A stretch of DNA of 64,000 nt, taken from the NCBI GenBank assembly GCA_022702705.1, contig CM040421.1, forward strand, positions 72,720,121 through 72,784,120, given 5' to 3'. Each line of letters begins with the position of its first letter. The first letter of the stretch is position 1. Source of the DNA: Papilionanthe hookeriana x Papilionanthe teres (Eukaryota; Streptophyta; Magnoliopsida; Asparagales; Orchidaceae). Of the stretch, positions 34,568-47,215 are shown piece by piece. The position numbers and the translations under genes were made by a program. The notes beneath the pieces are model-generated. The model did not search any database, was not told the origin of the DNA, and saw only the letters and a program-made list of their open reading frames with translations.

Positions 34568-37139
34568 TCCACCCCTCTCGGCCATGAGAGAACTAAAAAC
34601 AAAAACCTTAAGGAAACTCTGCCAAAATTGTTCCAGACTCCTCCCCATACACAGAGCACTTGATCCCCAGTGAGATCCCCCTACCATTTCTTCTCTGTGA
34701 GCCCAAATTGAAACTCTGCCAAAACCAGGACACTCCTCCACAGTGAGCCAATCCCCAAATTGATTGGTTCTACACCTTCACCAGACCAAGGGAAGGTGTC
34801 CACCAGCAAAAGCCCCATCTCCAGAGCCACCCGGTTTCTCCGGCCTCCAAGCTTTGTGATCGGGCTTGGTCGAAATCACATCTAGACGATTCACCGGACC
34901 GGGAGACTTCATCCGGAGCTTGCCGAGATCCAATCGAAGGTGCAACAACTCTCGGATCGAAGCCACACTTCTCCGAGCAAAGGTATGAACTAATTCTTCA
35001 TCCCGAGCTTCCGGAGATTCTCCATTTCAAATGCCTTAATTTCAATGCATGATAACCGTATAGATGTGTTCGTCTCTTCGAGACGAATCCATAGAGCATA
35101 AGAACGTAAAAATCCGTTGAGTATCGAGTGAGATCTTAGGGATTTAGTGTGGACGGCTCTCGGGTGAGGACGCTCGGGGACGATGAACGGATGCGCGTCC
35201 ATTTAATACACGCGCGGACGGACGGCTCGGATGGCGTTGGACCGGGAGACGGTACGAGAACCGCGGGCCCGGCTGCCGACTCGGATGGCGGCGTCGAATG
35301 GGAGCGCGACGCGTGTGATTTCGGAGATGCCGAGGATGCGCTGGCGCCGCGTGGATAAATAGAAAAATAGGGTATTTTTCTATTTATTTAATTCCCTAAA
35401 CTTGGAAAATTCATAACTTTGTGTAGAAAAATCAGAAAAATAAAAGAAAAATACCCTCTTGCTCGGTGAACGAGAGGAGAATAATGTGGAAAAGAAATCA
35501 TTTAATTTCATTAAGTATTTTATTTTTAGTAATTTATTTACTCTCTGCATACATTTAATTCTCCATGCATTCATACAATTCACCATGGCATGAGACCATA
35601 GGGCTTTTGAAGCCTCCGAATTTGGGAACATTCCCCGAATTTTCCAAAGTCGGAGGCCATCCCTATGAAGAGTTATTGATTTTTCAAATTCATGTCACTG
35701 TTTTGAGTATTTTAATTCCAATAAATAGCATGTTGTGTAATAAATTCTAGGAAAATTTGGTGATGTTCCTTATGACTGAGAGAACCCTAGGAAAAATAGG
35801 TTTTGAGTTAGTTCATTTTAGACAACCCTAATTGGCTTAAACACCCAAAATAGGTCTCTAATTAATTAGAGCTAACCATACATCAAATTGACTTGAAATC
35901 AATTCTCCACTGACCTTTAGGATCAGAGGAACCTACCATAAAAATTTGAGGTCAATTGGACTTGGTTAGCTCCACTAATTGGGTTGATTGAGCCACTTAG
36001 TCATTTTAAACTTTAAAAATTCATAACTTTCAAAATATCTTTCAAAAATTCACCAAATTGGTTTTGGAGTCTCTCTGATATCAGGGGAATTTAAGAAAAT
36101 TAAAATTTCAATTTTCTAAAAAAGTTGATTTTTAATATTATTTTAATATTTTTAATAATTAAAAAATAATAAAAATCACAAAAATAATAAAATTCACCAA
36201 AGTGTCACATTTTGAATTTTAATCACTTGGGAACAAATCCCATATTTTTCCTAGGTCTATTTAGTGAGATATTAAATTTTAAAGCTCTAGGGTAATTTTA
36301 AAATTAAAAAATGTATTTTCTAGCATTTTCACTAAAATAATTATAATAAATCATATAAAGATCAGAAAATTGAAAATTTGATTCTCTGATTTCTTTGATA
36401 TCAGAGAGATTTTTGAAAAATATAAAATTCATTTTTCAACATTTATTTTATTTTTAAATTAATTAACACTCTAAAACTTAAAATAATTATAATAAAAATA
36501 ATATAATTCAAAAAAATCACCAAAATTAGTCCAAGTGGTCCTCTGGTCATTAGGAATGTCCCCTAATTTTCTTAAGGACAGAAACTTTCCCTTGGTCATG
36601 TTATCAAATTTTCCTTGAAAATCTCTATTTTCTACTAAAAATAATTATATAAATAAATTAAATACAGAAAAATCACATTTTCTCCTCTCATGTCTTTATT
36701 GACATATGAGTGAAGTCACATAAAAATTTCAAGTTCATTTGAGTTCAATTTAGTGAGTTATGAAATTATTAGGCTTGAAGGGTAAAATGGTAATTAAATT
36801 TTAACCCTTAATTAAAACTTTAGGTTTAATAAAAAATTAACAAGTAAAATATTTGATCCTAATCTGATTTGGATGATTGAAATTTAAATAATTAAAGGGT
36901 AGAAACCCATTGAGCAATTTAAGATGATTAAACCTTAATTAAATAATTGATTAAATTTGGAAGAATAATAAAATTGGAATTATTAAAATAGGGATATTAT
37001 TAGGAAGAGATTTATTCTTTAATTTAAAAATCCCTAAATTTAATCATCTCATTAATATTCAACTCTTAATTAAAATGATAACTCAAATTTAAAATATTAA
37101 AAGACTTAATCATTAAACTAAAATTAAATCATTAAACTC

Positions 37140-37510
37140 TTTCAAAAATTTCAATTAAAATTAAATTAAATTAAATTAAAAATTAAATTAAATTAAGTAA
37201 ATTAAATTAAAATTAAATTAAATTAAATTAAGATTAAAAGTTGAATTAAATTAAATTAAATGAATTAAATAAATTAAATTAAATTAATAAAATAAAATAA
37301 AATTAAATTAAATAAAATTAAATAAATTAATTAAATTAAATTAAATAAATTAAATTAAATTAAATTAAATTAAATTAAATTAACTTAAATTAAATTAAAT
37401 TAAGAATTAAATCAAATCAAACTAAATTGAATTAAATTAAATCAAATCAAACTAAATTGAATTAAATTGAATTAAATTAAATTAAATTAAATTAAATTGA
37501 ATTAAGTTGA
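37140..37510. repeat. (TTAAA)n array in solo LTR 1
   Basis: ATTAA units with AACTAAATTGA variants; the complement of the arrays in the minus-oriented LTRs. Confidence 0.88.
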
Positions 37511-39621
37511 ATTAAATAACATCACCTAAGACATAAAGAACTCAAAAATAAATCTAAAATAACTTGAACACTATTCCAAACTTAAATCATTAATTTGAAC
37601 TTAAATTTGAATCACAAACTTGTTTGAACACCAATTTACCCTCAAGAGCTTTAGTTATCATAACTCCTAAACAGAATATAAAATGAAATGTTACTTCATT
37701 TATAGGATATTCAAATGTCTAGTTCACTGAGCAAGTTAACAAAAATTGAAAACCTCGGACGATCGATTCATTTATATAACTAAATTCTCTTGGACTTAAA
37801 ACAATCCTAGAAATATTGAAAAGATGTTTAGGATCCTTCCTAAGCACTTCCTCGATATGATAGGATATTTATAAGAACAATTGAACTTAATTGTTCTTTG
37901 ATGAAGAAAATCGTCTTCAAACCAAAAACACAAAGAACCTAGACGTCATAGGAAATGACTAGCTATAGGACTAGGAATTTGGTAGAAAACCATAACCCTT
38001 TCCCTTAGCTTTACCTAGGAAGTTGCTTAAATATTCTAATTGTGTTTTAAGTGCAGCTTGGGATGACGGGAAGACCCTCCGTGTACGCTTTTATTTTATT
38101 GCGATTCACTTTACGGTAATTTATTTAATTGCATCGCACTTATTTTTCTTGCATGATAAACAACGAGTTGCATGAAAACCTACACCTTTAGGACAGAAAC
38201 CAAAACTGAAACCCATAACTAAATTAAAAGACACTATAAGATAAAATTCACCTCCACAACATTTCAAAATATAAAATAACTCAAAATTTAATCACAAACA
38301 GAACAACAAAACTACAATTACAACTAAATTAAAACGTCTTGTTGGATGATCGGGAATACCTCGGATGATGTAACCTACGTGTTGCTAACGGGATTTCCCA
38401 CGGTCTAAATGAAAGTGTGGAACTCATTCAGTTGAGTTTAGCAAATTCATCTGGACTAAGTGAATCCGATAAAAATAATGATGCCGGAAGGATGGAACCA
38501 TGGGATCTTAACCGGTGTTGTTATAATCAACTTTAAGATTTGTTTTAATTAAAACACAAAAAAAAACACTTGGAAATTAAGACTTCTCTAAACCAAAACA
38601 CTTTTCTCATCCCTTGATTTATGATTTCTAAAACTAAACCTCTGCAACAACAAGGAGCTCGGAGCATGGTGGGCAGCACGGCCATCGTCGTCAGCAAAAC
38701 TTGAATCTACTTCACAGAAACTTTCCTAGAATTAAATAACAAAGCCATAGGACTTCGAGGTAGTTTGCACTAGTGTAACATAAATCCTCAACTCTTCGTT
38801 AGGCATTTGCATTGCAAATTAAGCCCTAACCGGTCTTAGGATTCCGAGGTAGTCGTCCGATACGACATAAACCCTCATATCTTCAAGGGAATTTGTATGA
38901 TTCTATCATATAAATATAAGCCCTAATTAACTAAAATTGGCAAGATTAAAACATTAAATAAACATTAGGACTTTCCTAAATCCAAGCCAAACAATAGGAT
39001 AATCGGGAAATTACCGAAGTCCGCTTCGAATCCGTAATTTCTTCTACTTTTCTTCCTTTGAATTTCCAAAACAAAATGTTCCAAACTTGATCCATTCCCT
39101 ATTGAAACCCAAAATTCAATCCCTTGAAAACTTAAACTTTGAAATTCTTGAGAGCAGAATTATTGATTATTATCGAGAGTTTTCTTAGGTGATTCCCATC
39201 ACTTAAGATGTAATTAACTATAGGGGCTTGCCCTTATAGGGAATTTTAAAGAACCCGAGTAATATAAACCCTGTTTAATATTTTCATATTAAGCGAGGAA
39301 TTTGTCGGCTTATAAAATTGGTTCGCGAGACCAAACGGATGTCACAAATCTTCTAGTTTATTTAACCGAGCCCCACCATCAAGCAGTGTGTCTATCCTTA
39401 GGGATAGATACACGGTTTGTGATGCGGTGCTCGTTTATATAAACTATTTGGGATGTGAGATCGGTTTGGTTTCATATCTTAAAATCTTCAAATTTAAAAT
39501 TATTTTCAAAATCAAATATTACTTTCTAAATTATATCTATATTTAAATTTAAAATTCGCCGACAACTTCTGTTAGGCGACCCCTTTTTAAAATATCACAC
39601 AACCTAAAAATAGTGCCGACA

Positions 39622-39626
39622 AGTAT
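39622..39626. repeat. target-site duplication AGTAT (right copy)
   Basis: Matches 32184-32188. Confidence 0.93.
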
Positions 39627-40664
39627 TCATGTATTTGATGCGATATCTAAGTTAACTTCTCAAATTGCTGCTATTTCAAAGAAAATAGATCAATTAGGAA
39701 TAAACTATTCTTAAACGCCTCAGGTGTTAGAGAAAAATTCATTCGGACAAATAGTAGATTCTCAATCCACTTATAAGGCTTTGAATACTGTAAATAATAG
39801 ACCCAACAATCCTTATTCTAATTATTATAATTCTGGTTAAAGAAACCACCCAAACTTAAACTAGAATAATAACACTGCTCTTGTTAATCTGTAGTGGGAA
39901 AACAATTCTGTGAAACCATTAGGAAATTTAAACAACCAAGGAAACACTAACTACAGGCCTTCTTATCCTCCAGGTTTTAATAGTAACCTGCAATATAAGG
40001 AAAAGAAATTATCTATGGAAGAATTGATATGGGTAATTAATTATAAAGTTAAGGGAATCATATACAAAGTCAAGGTAACTAATTACAAATTCAGGGAACT
40101 GTTATTAAAAATATTGAAAATCAATTAGGACATATTGCTACTGCACTTAGTAATAAACTTTCAGGAACTTTCCCTAGTAATATTGAAATTAACCCAAAGG
40201 ATCAGAGTAAAGAACAAATTAAGGCTATACAATTAAGAAGTGGAAATGAATTGGAATCAAGAGTGCAAAAAGATGTTGAAGTTGAAAAAGAGAAGGTGGA
40301 AACTGAAAAAGGTAATAATAGTATATATCCAGATTTAGAATATCCACTAAAACCGATGAAAATTACTGTAGAAAGACTACCACATCCATTTCCTCAAAGA
40401 TTGAAACAGCATAAGAGAGATAAACAATTCTCAAAATTCTTAGAAGTCCTTAAAAAATTAATAGTAAACATTCCCTTTGTTCAAGCCTTAGAACAAATGC
40501 CTAACTATGTGAGTTTTATGAAGGATATACTAAATAAGAAAAGGAAGTTTACATATAATGAGACGGTTGCACTCAGTGAAGAGTGTAGTGCAACTATTCT
40601 GAAAATGCTTCCTAGAAAACTCAAAGATCCCGGTAGAATTACTATACCTTGTGCTATTAGATAA
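39627..40664 (+). pseudogene. E2 gag, C-terminal part
   Basis: Reads DAISKLTSQIAAISKKIDQLG, NNRPNNPYSNYYN, KPLGNLNNQGNTNYRPSYPPG, then a Gln/Lys-rich repeat zone, QLGHIATALSNKL-like text, and from 40251 a clean open stretch to 40664 (PHPFPQRLKQHKRDKQFSKFL, IPFVQALEQMPNYVSFMKDIL, YNETVALSEECSATI). It has the same order as E4 gag 61650-62700. Stops and shifts occur before 40250. Confidence 0.87.
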
Positions 40665-40890
40665 AATTTTTTTGGAAGAGCCTTATGTGATCTGGGATCC
40701 AGTATTAATCTCGTGCCTCTATCAACGTTTAAAAGGTTGGAATAACATGGATTTTATTGTTAGTTGATCGTTTTATTACGTATCCTAAGGAAGTTTTAAA
40801 AGACGTTTTAGTAAAGGTTGATAAATCTATTTTCCTGTGGATTTTATTGTTTTAAATATGGAGGAAGATAAAGTAACTCCTATCATTTTG
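40665..40890 (+). pseudogene. E2 aspartic protease remnant
   Basis: ALCDLGSSINLVPLSTFKRL carries the DLGS active-site motif. PKEVLKDVLVKVDK and MEEDKVTPIIL follow in shifted frames. Shorter than E4's protease because of small deletions. It is joined directly to sequence upstream of integrase, so RT and RNase H have been lost. Confidence 0.82.
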
Positions 40891-41318
40891 TGAACTGTAT
40901 TGTAAGTGATATTTTACCACCTGAATTACCTAAGCCATAACAGAAAAAATTTATGTATGACGCCAAATTTTACTTTTGAGATGACCCATATTTTTATAAA
41001 AAATGCAAGGACCTATTTATTAGGAGATGTGTGCCTTATGAAGAAGTTGAACCAATTATTCAGAGATGCCATGATTCTGAATTTGGGGAACATTTTGGAA
41101 CTGAAAAAACTGCACATAAGATTTTACAATCTAGATTCTATTGGCCTACTCTTTTTAGGGACGTTAATAGATATATTAAAACATGTGATTGACGTTAGCA
41201 AGTAGGTAATATTTCTAGAAAAACTGAAATACCCCTAAATTTTACATTGGAATTTGAGATATTTGATGTTTGGGGATTAGATTTTATGGGACTATTTATT
41301 TCTTCATTTGGGAATATA

Positions 41319-41373
<55 letters not shown>

Positions 41374-42180
41374 ATGTATTGATTGCAGTGGACTATTTAT
41401 CAAAATGGATTGAAGTAATAGCTTTACCTAAATGTGATGCTCGAAGTGTTTCAAATTTTTTAATAAAACTATTTTGACAAAATATGGAATGTCGAGAGTT
41501 ATCATTATTGATGGTGGATCTCATTTTAGAAATAATCTAATTTAGAGATTGACTGAAAAATAGAATATTATGCATAGAATCTCAACCGCTTATCATCCCC
41601 AAACTAGTGGTTTAGCTGAAGTATCTAATCGTGAAATTAAACTAACTTTAGTGAAATTTGTAAATCGCCATAAATTAGATTGGTCTACTAGATTAGATAC
41701 TACATTATGGGCATATAGGACTGCTTATAAAACTTCTATATGAATGTCTTCTTATATACATAATTTTGGAAAGATTTGTCATTTGCCAGTAAAATTGGAT
41801 CATAAAGCATATTGGACGATAAAAGAGTTTAATTTCAATTTAAAGAATATTGGTGAGAAAATATTATTACAACTTAATGAATTGGAAAAAATGAGAAATG
41901 AATCTTATGGTTATAAAGAATAAACTGAAGAATGGCATGATCGAAAGATTATAAGAAAGAGATTTGAACCTGAACAGGAAGTTTTGCTATATAGTACAAG
42001 ATTGAGATTATTTTCTTGAAAATTAAAGTCTAGATGGATAGGCCTTTCACTGTTACAAAAGCTAATCAATTTGGAGCTATTGATATTAACGATCCTAAAA
42101 CTGGAAGAATATTTAAAGTTAATGGGCATCGATTAAAACCATATTTTGAGGGATCACGACCAAACATTAAAGTGGTTTTA
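40891..42180 (+). pseudogene. E2 integrase, frameshifted
   Basis: DILPPELPKP starts the linker, then a zinc-binding-type region (YKKCKDLFIRRCVPYEEVEP, HDSEFGEHFGTEKTAHKILQ, RFYWPTLFRDVNRYI). The core follows with FDVWGLDFMG, AVDYLSKWIE, DGGSHF (shifted frame) and HPQTSGLAEVSNREIK, so the D, D and E are all readable. ALWAYRTAYKT-like text and a C-terminal NGHRLKPYF block come next. A TG microsatellite splits the core at about 41322. Stops are frequent. Confidence 0.88.
41322..41376. repeat. (TG)n microsatellite inside the integrase core
   Basis: About 25 TG units with one TT interruption, between the codons for GNIY and LIAVDY, which are adjacent in related integrases. The expansion keeps the surrounding frame open, giving a Cys-Val run. 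Confidence 0.95.
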
Positions 42181-42291
42181 ATGTTAAGTCATCATGAATA
42201 ATACTAATGTTTGTCGGGTTGACGACATTAAACCAAGCACTTTATGGGAGTCAACCCATAGTTATCTTTGTTGTTTAATTTTTTTGGTTAT

Positions 42292-42296
42292 AGTTG
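42292..42296. repeat. target-site duplication AGTTG (left copy)
   Basis: Repeated at 49299-49303 around solo LTR 2. Confidence 0.92.
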
Positions 42297-44460
42297 TGTT
42301 GACCTCATTTTTTATGTGGTTTTCTCTTTTCTCTTTAGTACTTAGGATCTAGCCTTAGGCTTTTCCTTTGACTATCTTAGAGGACTAGAGATGGAACCTA
42401 CCCCTTTAGAAGCTCAGCCAATTCTTAACTCCCTGCAAACCCCACAAGCTTGATTATAAACCCCTACCTAGAGGGTTGAGATTAAATGTGGAGGTTTAAA
42501 GGATGAATTCCCTATAGGACTCTTTGGCCTTAGGACTACCCTGGGTGGCCTGGTCTGGTGAGGGCTGACCTGCACATATATTACACTTTCACACACATTC
42601 CAAATCCTAAAACTATTCATGCCTAGCTTGACTTCCTGACTCATGTGGATAATTCATGTAGATGGTCCTTAACCCTGAAGTCTGCACTAAGAGGGTTAGG
42701 AACAACATAGTGAGTGCCTCAAATGAGTCCCCTCATGGCTCATATGGGCTTAATATGGCTTCATGGCTCAACCATGGTGATTCCACTTTACTCAAATTTG
42801 ATCAATCTCCATTTTGCCAAAATTTTAATTTTTGACCCCCGGGGCCCCTACACCCATCAAACCTACCAAATGCCCTTGGAACTATCCAAAATTTGCAAAA
42901 TCACCTAAATTACCCAAAATTCCTCAAATTCAATCCTAAACATTTCCTCCCACTCAAATTGATCATCCATAGCCAAAAATACCAAAATTTCCAAAAATAC
43001 CCCCAATACCCTCCAAATTACCAAAATGCCCCTCTTGACCCAAAAATTCAAAAATTCAGAAAATTCCCAGAAAATTCCAAAAAATCTCAAATATTCACAT
43101 TTTCATTTTGTCCAACTACACCATAGGCCACTTTTGTCAATTTATCCCAATTTGGCCCATTTTAAACCCAAATGAACCCAATGTCAAACCAAATCACCCC
43201 CATTAACCTTAATTTTGGTCCAATTCAATTCTAAACTTCAATTCAATATCCCCAATATCAATCTAGACCAAATTGAAGCCCAATTTGATTGGCATTTGAA
43301 TCGAATTTCATTTTTTAAGCTTAAGGCCCAATTTTGACCCATGACCTAAACCTAGCTCAAACATACCCAATTCAATCCCAATTTGACCCAAATCTTTTCT
43401 AAAACCTTCCTAACATCCCCACAAACATTTTTCAACATTAATTTTACATCAATTTCAACCTTAGCCCAACATTGGCCCAAATTAGCCCAATTTGACCTAC
43501 ATTGGCCCCTTTACCAAAGAAGCCCAAATCCGACCCGATTCGATTCAAATTACCTCAAATTTGCTTCAAATCACTTATGAGACATCCCTAAACCAAACCC
43601 AAATAATTATTTGGCCCAACCTTTTATAAAATTCCCATCCATAAATTTATTTTAAAAAGACTAAAGCCCATTTTCAAACCTAAAGCCCATCCAAAACAAA
43701 TTCAAAAGCCCAAAAATTCATCCAAAGCCCATATGACACTCTTCTTCATCATGAATTCAATTAAAACCATCCCTAAAGTTCCAATCAAATATCAAATTAT
43801 TCTAAATCAAGCTTCATGCTAACTCCTCATACATTCATCAAAAATTCCAACACCCTTTCTCATGCAAGTGAGCCATCTTTTCTCCAAGCCGTATGGAGCC
43901 ATGAAGCCACATGTAAGCCATTGGCAAGCCATGAGAATCTATAATTTGTCAACTCTCCTTAAATGGCAAAAGGAGGAGGTCCTTTAAGTACCTCCTAAAA
44001 GTCATTAACCACTAAACATGTTCCCCTTAACCCAAATTTAATCCAAATATATTTGGATAGGGACTTCTCCTTTCCAAACCAGCTGATTCCATTGACTCCC
44101 CACAGCACCCAAAGCTACCTTGGAGGGTGAACCAAGCCCAAAGTGTTGGGTTGACCCAAACCAAGCCAAAATAGCCTTTACCCATGCCATTTTAATTTAA
44201 CTACTTTACACATGGAAAAGCTTAATTGGACTCACAAACTTCAAGCTCTGAACCTCCTGATGACAACAGTGACCTGACCCTGCTGGCCAGCCGCCTGAGT
44301 CGCTGGAAAACACCACACCCGAGAGCACCATGTAAGCCCAAGCTTGGAATTCTCACCTGCTGAATTGCCCCATGCCCAGTGGCCACCATGGTTGTTCTTC
44401 TCCTCACCAGAGCAGCTGATCCCGACCCCTAACTCCCCTTGGGAGGCCCTCCAGCCACTC

Positions 44461-44470
44461 TTATTTAAAC
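44461..44470 (+). promoter_or_regulatory. putative TATA box of solo LTR 2
   Basis: TTATTTAAAC followed by CCCACC, identical to the box of the complete element. Confidence 0.5.
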
Positions 44471-47019
44471 CCCACCTCTCTCGACCATGAAGAGGTGCTG
44501 AAACAAACCTTAAGGAAACTCTACCAAAATTGTTCCAGACTACTCCCCACACTTAGAGCAATTGATCCCCAAGTGACAATTTGCTCCAATCCCCACCAAC
44601 GAGCCCGATTTCTCGACCAAAATTCCACCCAAAACCGGGACATCTCCAAATTCTCCACCAAAATCAAATTAAACTCACCCACACCTGCACAAGACCAAGA
44701 GAAGGAGTTCCCAGGTGGAAGCCCCCTCTCCAAACCACCTAGCCGTTCCGGACTCAAAGGTTGTGATCGGGCTTGGTCGAAATCATACCAGACAATTCAC
44801 CGAAGCCAAGAGACTTCATGCGGAGCTTGCTTAGACCCAATCGAACGTGACACAACTCTCAGATTGAAGCCACACTTCTCTGAGCTAAGGTATGAGCTAA
44901 TTCTTTATCCCGAGCTTCTGGGGATTCTCTATTTCAAATGCCTTAATTTCAATGCATTATCACCATATAGATGTATTTATCTCTTCGAGACGAATCCATA
45001 GAGCACAAGAACACAAAAATCCGTTAAGTATCGAGTGAGATATTAAGCATTTAGTGTGGACGGTTCTCGGCTGAGAGCGATTGGGGACGATGAACGGATG
45101 TCGTTCATTTCCGCGTGTATTGGACGGACGGCGTGGATTGCGTCAGACCAGGACATCGTGCGTGAACCGCAGGACCCGGGGCGGCTGAGTCGGATGGCGG
45201 CGTCGAACCATAAAGCGCCGCGTGGCTGTTCGGAGATGCTAAGGATGACGCAGCGCCAATTCGGATAAATAGAAAAATAGGATTTTATGGATTTATTTAA
45301 TTACCAGAACTTAGAAAATCCATAACTTTGTGTAGAAAAATTCTAAAAATAAAATAAAAATACCCTCTTGCTCAGTGAACAGAGGAGAATAATGTGGAAA
45401 AGAAATCAATTAATTTCATTTAGTATTTTATTTTTAATGATTTAATTACTCTCTGCACTATTTCAATTCTCCATGCACATAGACAATTCCCCATGGCATG
45501 AGACCATAGGGTTTTTAAAGCCTCTGAACTTAGGAACATTCCCTGAATTTTCCAAGGTCGAGAGCCATCCTATGAGAAGTTATTGATTTTTTAATTGCAT
45601 GTTACTGTTTTGACTATTTTAATTCCAATAATTAGTATGTTGAGAAATAAATTCCAGGAAAATTTGGTGATGTTTCTTATGACCAGAGGAACCTAGGAAA
45701 AATAGGTTTTGAGTTAATTCACATGGAACAACCCTAATTGGCCTAAACACCCAAAATTGAACTTTAATTAATTAGGGTTAACTACACATCAAATTAACTT
45801 GAAAACAATTCTCCACCGATCTTTAGGATCAGAGGAACATCACATAAAAATTTGAAGTAAATTGGACTTGATTAACCCCACCAAATGGGTTGATTAAGCC
45901 TCATAAGCAAAATGGATAAAATTAAACTTTAAAAATTCATAACTCACAAAATACTTTTCAATCACAAAAATGGTTTTGGAGCTTCTCTGATATCAGAGGA
46001 ACTTAGGAAAATTAAAATTGTAATTTTCTAAAAAAAAGTTGATTTTTATCATTATTTTAATATTTTTAATAATTAAAAAATAATAAAAATCATAAAAACA
46101 TTAAAATCACCAAAATGTCACATTTTGAATTCTAATCACTTAGGGATAAACCAGATATTTTTCTTAAGTCCCTAGGATAAGATATTGAATTTTAAAGGCT
46201 TAATGTAATTTTTAATATTAAAAAATATATTTTCCAACCTTTACAGTAAAATAATTCTAATAAATAAAAAAAAAATCAGAAAAATATAAGATTTGTTTCT
46301 TTGGACTCCTTGAGGTCAGAGAGATTTAATAAAAATATAAAATCCATTCTTCAACTTTAATTTTATTTTAAAATTTATTAATACTCCAAAACTCAAAATA
46401 ATTCTAATAAATAAAATATAATTCAAAAAATCAACAAAATTGGTCCAAATGGTCCTCTGGTCATTATGAACATCCCATAATTTTATTAAGCATAGAAACA
46501 TTTCCTTGGTCATGTTATTGAATTTTCCTTGAAAACCACTATTTTCCATTAAAAATAATTACATAAATAAATTAAATACAGAAAAATCACATTTTCTCCT
46601 CTAATGTCTTAATTGACATGTGAGTGAGGTTACATAAAAATTTCAAGTTCATTTGAGCTTAATTTAGTGAGTTATAGAATTATTAAGCTTGAAGGGCAAA
46701 AGGGTAATTAAAAATTTCAAGCCTTAATTAAAATTTTAGGATTAATCAAAAGGGGAGGGTAAAATATTTGATTTTAAACTTATTTTGGATGATTGAAACT
46801 TAAATAATTGAGGGTAGAAACCTACTAACCATTTCAAATATAATTAAAATAAAACTTTAATTAATTAATTAATTGAAATTTTGGAAGAATAATAGAAATT
46901 GGAATTATTAAAGTAGGGATATTATTAAGAGGATATTTATTCTTTAATTTAAAAGTCCCTAAATAAATCACTTTAATAATACTTAATTCTTAATTAAAAA
47001 AAATTAAAATAATAATCCA

Positions 47020-47215
47020 AATTAAAATTAAACTAAAATTAAACTAAATTAAACTAAAATTAAAATTAAAATTAAATTAAATTAAATTAAAATTAAACTA
47101 AATCAAATTAAATTAAATTAAATTAAATTAAATTAAAATCAAATCAAATTAAATTAAAATTAAATTAAATTGAATTAAAATTAAATTAAATTAAATTAAA
47201 TTAAAATCATTTAAC
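47020..47215. repeat. (TTAAA)n array in solo LTR 2
   Basis: Shorter counterpart of 37140-37510, with AAACTAAA and AAATCAAA variants. Confidence 0.85.

Larger units (their letters stand above)
32189..39621 (+). mobile_element. solo LTR of the Ogre-like family (7,433 bp)
   Basis: Starts TGTTGACCTCAT and ends GTGCCGACA, with a perfect AGTAT duplication. No internal region is attached, so it arose by LTR-LTR recombination. It is collinear with the reverse complement of the other Ogre-like LTRs but diverged, mainly at 34280-35360. The G/C-rich, CpG-rich segment there differs strongly from the 1210-8277 copy and resembles the copy at 44200-45270. Contains a TATA-like box (34558) and an AT array (37140-37510). 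No gene is seen. Confidence 0.93.

Noticed and set aside
34325..34663. GC-rich 112-codon ORF in solo LTR 1 as a captured host exon
   Set aside because: The homologous part of solo LTR 2 does not keep the frame, and the region spans the putative TATA box; more likely promoter and leader DNA.
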